In this document: positions 33,206-36,781 of the stretch, in pieces
How the letters are laid out: the number at the start of each line of letters is the position of its first letter
Position numbering within the stretch: position 1 is the first letter of the stretch
DNA from: Caulobacter sp.
Lineage (GTDB): Bacteria > Pseudomonadota > Alphaproteobacteria > Caulobacterales > Caulobacteraceae
NCBI GenBank assembly: GCA_026225565.1
Contig: JAMFTA010000052.1
Coordinates: 1 to 36,781 of the forward strand
Length of the DNA stretch: 36,781 nucleotides
Direction of reading: 5' to 3'
Position numbers and translations under genes: made by a program
Notes under the pieces: model-generated
Seen by the model: only the letters and a program-made list of their open reading frames with translations
What the model was told of the DNA's origin: nothing
Database searches by the model: none

Positions 33206-33230
33206 TATTTCAGGTATTGAAACTGAAATA
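33206..33230. promoter_or_regulatory. Inverted repeat upstream of the RND operon, candidate operator
   Basis: Perfect 8-bp arms TATTTCAG (33206-33213) and CTGAAATA (33223-33230) around a 9-nt spacer that contains a third half-site (TGAAA, 33218-33222). The block is conspicuously AT-rich in this GC-rich genome and lies about 80 bp before the adaptor start. It looks like a repressor operator (TetR or MarR type are common for RND pumps), but no regulator gene is adjacent within the window. Confidence 0.5.
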
Positions 33231-33308
33231 CTTAGAGGGTGGTTGATCCGCTATGGTGCGCCGCGCCAGCCAGACCCGGCGAATTAGACCTCCAGGAGTG
33301 ACCCAAGC

Positions 33309-35243
33309 GTGTCGGATACGGACTCTCGCCCGCCCTCGCAGTCTGGCGCGCACACGGTTTATGGATCGAAGCCCGCAAAGGCGACGGGGGGCCGGCGCAG
33401 GCGCTGGATCTTCATCGTGCTCGGCGTCGTGCTGCTGGGCCTAGTGCTCTGGTACATCTACGGCGCCACCCAACCGGCGGCGACTGGCGGCGCGGGCGGC
33501 GGTCGCGGTGGTGGACGTGGAGGTCGTGGCGGCGCTGGCGGCTTGCCCACGGCGGTGAACGCCGCCAAGGCGGCCCAAGGCGACATCCCCATCTATCTGA
33601 ATGAGCTCGGCACCGCGACGCCCCCCGCCACGGTGACGGTGGTGGCGCAAATCTCCGGCCAGCTTTTGTCGGTGGGCTTCCACGAAGGCCAGATGGTGAA
33701 AAGGGGACAGTTCCTGGCCCAGATCGATCCGCGCCCCTATCAGCAAGCCCTGGCCCAGGCTGAGGGGGTGGAGGCCAAGGACGAGGCCCTGCTCGTCAAC
33801 GCCCGTATCGACCTGAAACGCTACCAGACCCTGGTGGCTCAGGATTCCCTCGCCCGCCAGACCCTGGACACCCAGGCCGCCACCGTCCGCCAGGACGAGG
33901 CGCAGGTGAAGAGTGACAAGGCCGCGGTGGACACTCAAAAACTCAACCTGATCTATTGCCACATCATCGCGCCGATCTCCGGCCGTGTGGGTCTGCGCCA
34001 GATCGATCCAGGCAACTATGTCACCGCCAACACAACCAACGGGCTGGTGGTGATCACACAGATCGATCCGATGGACGTGCTGTTCACCCTGCCGGAAGAC
34101 AATCTCAGCCAGGTGGCGACGCGTATGCGCTCGGGCGCGGTTCTGCCCGTCGTCGCTTTCGATCGGGCCCAGACCACCCAGTTGGCGATGGGCCAGCTCT
34201 CCACCCTGGACAATCAGGTCGACACCACCACAGGCACCATCCGGGCCAAGGCGCGCTTCAACAACGCCAACAGCGCCCTCTTCCCTAACCAGTTCGTCAA
34301 TGTGCGCCTGACGGTGGACACCCTGAAAAACGTGGTGATCGTCCCCACCTCGGCCATCCTGAAGGGGCCGGACGGCATGTTCGTCTACTCGGTGCAGATG
34401 GATCGCACGGTGGCGGTGACCAACGTCAAGCTCGGTCCGGCGGCGGGGGAGAACACGGCCATTCTTTCGGGCTTGGACGCCGGGGCGGTGATCGTCACCG
34501 ACGGTTCTGACCGGCTGAAGGAGGGCGCGCGGGTGATTCTGCCCGGCGACTGCCTGCCGGCCGGGACGAGAATGGGCGGCGCCGGCGGCGGCGGGCGCCA
34601 TCGCGGCGCTGGCGCTGCAGGCGGCCAAGGCGCAAGTGGGGCGGCGAAAGGTGGCGGCGCTTTCTTCGGCCTCTTCGCCAAAAAGCCCGCGGTCGATCCC
34701 ATGGCGGCCATGCGCTGCAAGCCGGGGCAGCACCCCAGCTCGCTCCTCAGCGGCGGCGGGGCGAGCGCCTTCAACCTCAACTTCGGCCCAGCGGCGCCCG
34801 CAGCCGGCGCTCCGCCCGCCCCGGGATCGACGACCACCGCCGAGGTCGCTCACACCACCAGGACCACGGCCGTCTCCGGGAGTGGGCCTGCTCCGGCCGC
34901 CGCCCCAGCGCCGCAAGCCGCCGCGCCGGTCCCCTCGCCAGAGAGCCCTCCCAGCGGAGGCGGCGGTCAAGGCGGCGGCGGACACGGGGGGCGGATGCAG
35001 GCGATGATCTTGTCGCTGAATCTCGATCCGGCGCAGCAGGCCCAGGCCAAGGCCATCTTCGACGCCGCCCGCCAACAGGCGCAAGCCAGCGACGATCCGC
35101 GCCCGATCATGCAGGCGGCCTTCGCCAAGCTGGCGGCCATCCTGCGCCCCGACCAAAAGGCCAAGCTTGCCCAGATGCAGGCGGACATGGCGGCGCGGCG
35201 CGCCCAACGTGAAGCGGCCGGCGGGGGTTCGTCCGACCAATGA
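33309..35243 (+). CDS. RND efflux periplasmic adaptor (MdtA-like) with a Spy/CpxP-like C-terminal domain
   Basis: A 644-residue protein; typical adaptors are about 380-420. It has a membrane anchor (33-51), then a Gly/Arg linker (60-78). The membrane-fusion domains follow: barrel-sandwich half [36 protein letters not shown] (109-144), coiled coil (145-215), second half [21 protein letters not shown] (218-238), beta barrel (about 240-340) and the membrane-proximal domain ending near 411. After it come about 150 residues of Gly/Ala/Pro low complexity. A helical segment at 563-633 ([17 protein letters not shown] ... [19 protein letters not shown]) resembles the LTxxQ repeats of Spy/CpxP periplasmic chaperones. 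The GTG start at 33309 has AGGAG about 10 nt ahead. The stop overlaps the pump start (ATGA). Confidence 0.85.
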   Translation: MSDTDSRPPSQSGAHTVYGSKPAKATGGRRRRWIFIVLGVVLLGLVLWYIYGATQPAATGGAGGGRGGGRGGRGGAGGLPTAVNAAKAAQGDIPIYLNELGTATPPATVTVVAQISGQLLSVGFHEGQMVKRGQFLAQIDPRPYQQALAQAEGVEAKDEALLVNARIDLKRYQTLVAQDSLARQTLDTQAATVRQDEAQVKSDKAAVDTQKLNLIYCHIIAPISGRVGLRQIDPGNYVTANTTNGLVVITQIDPMDVLFTLPEDNLSQVATRMRSGAVLPVVAFDRAQTTQLAMGQLSTLDNQVDTTTGTIRAKARFNNANSALFPNQFVNVRLTVDTLKNVVIVPTSAILKGPDGMFVYSVQMDRTVAVTNVKLGPAAGENTAILSGLDAGAVIVTDGSDRLKEGARVILPGDCLPAGTRMGGAGGGGRHRGAGAAGGQGASGAAKGGGAFFGLFAKKPAVDPMAAMRCKPGQHPSSLLSGGGASAFNLNFGPAAPAAGAPPAPGSTTTAEVAHTTRTTAVSGSGPAPAAAPAPQAAAPVPSPESPPSGGGGQGGGGHGGRMQAMILSLNLDPAQQAQAKAIFDAARQQAQASDDPRPIMQAAFAKLAAILRPDQKAKLAQMQADMAARRAQREAAGGGSSDQ

Positions 35244-36781
35244 GCGATCCGGGCCAACCCGAAGACCCGCCGCGTCCAGGCGCCGGCGGGGCGGCCGCTG
35301 GCGGTGTCGACGGCAGTCCGCCGTTCATCGATGAGGACGCACGCCAGCGCGCCGCCGACGCTGCGCGCGGACAGCCCAACGATGCCGCGGCGGCCGGCGC
35401 GATGAGTCCCTCGCACCTGTTCATCAAGAGGCCCATCGCCACCTCTCTGTTGATGATCGCCGTCTTCCTGGCCGGGGTGGTGGGCTTTCAGTTTCTGCCC
35501 CTCTCGGCCCTGCCCGAGGTCGACTACCCGACCATACAGGTGCAGACCTTCTATCCCGGCGCCTCCCCGGAGGTGATGACCTCCATGGTCACCGCGCCTC
35601 TGGAGCGGCAGTTCGGCGAAATGCCCAGCCTCTCGCGGATGAGCTCGGTCTCCTCCGGCGGCGCCTCGATCATCACCCTGCAGTTCGGGCTCGACCTCAG
35701 CCTCGATGTGGCCGAGCAGGAGGTGCAGGCGGCCATCAACGCCGCAGGCAACCTTTTGCCTTCCGACCTGCCGGCCCCGCCGATCTACGCCAAGGTCAAC
35801 CCGGCCGATGCACCGATCCTGACCCTGGCCCTCTCGTCCAAGACCATGCCCCTGACCCAGGTGGAGGATCTGGCCGACACCCGCATGGCGTCGAAGATCT
35901 CCCAGATCGCCGGCGTCGGCCTGGTCAGCGTCTCCGGCGGTCAGCGGCCGGCGGTGCGTATCCAGGCCAATCCCCTGGCGCTAGCCTCCTACGGTTTGAC
36001 GCTGGAGACCCTGCGGACCGCTATTTCCAGCGCCAACGTCAACGGCGCCAAGGGCTCTATCGACGGCACGGTGCGCGCCTACACCCTGAACGCCAACGAT
36101 CAGCTGACCTCGGTCGCCGACTACGCCGCCCTGGTCATCGCCTATAAGAACGGCGCTCCGATCCGCCTCGGTCAGGTGTCGCAGATCATCGACGGCGCCG
36201 AGAACAACCAGCTCAGCGCCCTCAACAACACCACGCCCTCGGTGATCCTCAACATCCAGCGCCAGCCGGGCGCCAATGTGATCGGGGTGGTGGACCGCAT
36301 CCAAAAGCTGTTGCCCAGCTTGCGCGAATCCCTCCCCGCCGGCGTTGATGTGGCGGTCACCACCGATCGCACCGTCACCATCCGCGCCTCGGTGAAGGAT
36401 GTGGAGTTCGAGTTGATGCTCTCGGTGGTGCTGGTGGTGCTGGTGATCTTCCTCTTCCTGCGCAACATCGCCGCCACCCTGATCTCCGGCGTCGCCGTGC
36501 CCCTGTCCTTGGTGGGTACTTTTGGGGCCATGTATTTGCTGGGCTTTTCGCTCAACAACCTGACCCTGATGGCCCTGACCGTGGCCACCGGCTTCGTGGT
36601 CGACGACGCCATCGTGATGATCGAGAACATCTCGCGCCATATCGAGATGGGTAAGGATCGCAAGACCGCCGCCTTCGTCGGCTCGGGCGAGATCGGCTTC
36701 ACCATCATCTCGCTCACCCTGTCGCTGTTGGCCGTGCTGATCCCGCTGCTGTTCATGGGTGACGTGGTGGGGCGGCTGTTC
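35240..36781 (+). CDS. RND efflux permease, MdtB/MdtC-like (5' part)
   Basis: The first 514 codons of a pump usually about 1030-1050 residues; the gene continues past the right edge. The ATG at 35240 overlaps the adaptor stop. It gives a 54-residue Pro/Gly/Asp/Ala-rich cytoplasmic leader before the normal start [17 protein letters not shown] (Met55, 35402), which could be the real start. Seen after it are the first span, [21 protein letters not shown], the porter domain with [14 protein letters not shown], and the second to fourth span region. The proton-relay pair is Asp455-Asp456 in [12 protein letters not shown]. It is paired with the adaptor as a drug/metabolite exporter; the outer-membrane partner is not in the window. 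Confidence 0.93.
   Translation, partial: MSDPGQPEDPPRPGAGGAAAGGVDGSPPFIDEDARQRAADAARGQPNDAAAAGAMSPSHLFIKRPIATSLLMIAVFLAGVVGFQFLPLSALPEVDYPTIQVQTFYPGASPEVMTSMVTAPLERQFGEMPSLSRMSSVSSGGASIITLQFGLDLSLDVAEQEVQAAINAAGNLLPSDLPAPPIYAKVNPADAPILTLALSSKTMPLTQVEDLADTRMASKISQIAGVGLVSVSGGQRPAVRIQANPLALASYGLTLETLRTAISSANVNGAKGSIDGTVRAYTLNANDQLTSVADYAALVIAYKNGAPIRLGQVSQIIDGAENNQLSALNNTTPSVILNIQRQPGANVIGVVDRIQKLLPSLRESLPAGVDVAVTTDRTVTIRASVKDVEFELMLSVVLVVLVIFLFLRNIAATLISGVAVPLSLVGTFGAMYLLGFSLNNLTLMALTVATGFVVDDAIVMIENISRHIEMGKDRKTAAFVGSGEIGFTIISLTLSLLAVLIPLLFMGDVVGRLF

Larger units (their letters stand above)
32823..33308. other. 486-bp region without a convincing gene
   Basis: Holds two hairpins (32861 and 32959), a lower-GC inverted repeat (33206-33230) just ahead of the RND operon, and an AGGAG ribosome site for the adaptor gene. 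Open frames of 60-76 codons on either strand lack ribosome sites and family features. I see no RNA gene. Confidence 0.6.

Noticed and set aside
1-36781. Insertion sequence, prophage, toxin-antitoxin or defence system
   Set aside because: No transposase, integrase, phage, nuclease or toxin-antitoxin motif was seen in any supported gene, and no tRNA or rRNA gene was recognised by eye.

Overview
The window is GC-rich DNA from an alphaproteobacterium, most probably of the Caulobacterales (Caulobacter/Phenylobacterium-like). The reasons are the flagellar layout (fliL-fliM followed by a DUF6468/PflI-like gene and a MotE-like gene, divergent from flgF-flgG-flgA-flgH), a sigma-54 promoter with FlbD/ftr-like palindromes, a CtrA-like box, the hisS-hisZ-hisG cluster, xseB-ispA-dxs, and a RegB/RegA system beside a Sco gene. 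Family-level calls are from reading protein motifs; no database search was run.

Layout. (1) 177-5445: an envelope-glycan locus with an FAD-dependent oxidoreductase and a GtrA-type membrane protein on the minus strand, divergent from an STT3/PglB-like GT-C membrane protein and a GT87-family membrane protein on the plus strand. (2) 5373-8975, minus: hisS-hisZ-hisG, with hisG overlapping the GT87 gene tail to tail. (3) 9041-15586, minus: fliL, fliM, a DUF6468 protein, a MotE-like protein and a 1011-residue exported repeat protein. (4) 15587-18940: a control region and the rod/L-ring operon flgF-flgG-flgA-flgH, followed by a small lipoprotein gene. (5) 19561-22672, minus: dxs, ispA and xseB (isoprenoid precursors and exonuclease VII). 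(6) 22759-24401, minus: a histidine phosphatase, the decayed tail of a histone-deacetylase-family gene, and tesB. (7) 24422-25569: trmD-rplS. (8) 25680-28250: a PII protein, a methyltransferase, gloB and regA. (9) 28361-31824: regB divergent from a Sco/SenC gene, then an intracellular PHB depolymerase. (10) 31902-36781: a secreted low-complexity Tyr/Gln/Ser/Gly/His protein and an RND efflux operon, whose pump gene runs off the right edge.

How the genes work together. Block 3 is a basal-body/motor operon (C-ring switch, stator-associated FliL, probable motor assembly factors). Block 4 builds the distal rod and outer-membrane ring and carries a sigma-54 promoter typical of late flagellar genes. 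RegB/RegA is a redox-sensing pair and the adjacent Sco protein metallates cytochrome oxidase, so they form a respiratory-control module. Dxs and IspA supply farnesyl diphosphate.

Most of the window is ordinary core genome. I see no clear defence or mobile system. The items most worth a second look are the RND adaptor with a C-terminal Spy/CpxP-like helical domain, the low-complexity secreted protein, the histone-deacetylase remnant, the hisG C-terminal extension and its antisense overlap, the large uncharacterised protein in the flagellar operon, and the compact glycosylation locus.
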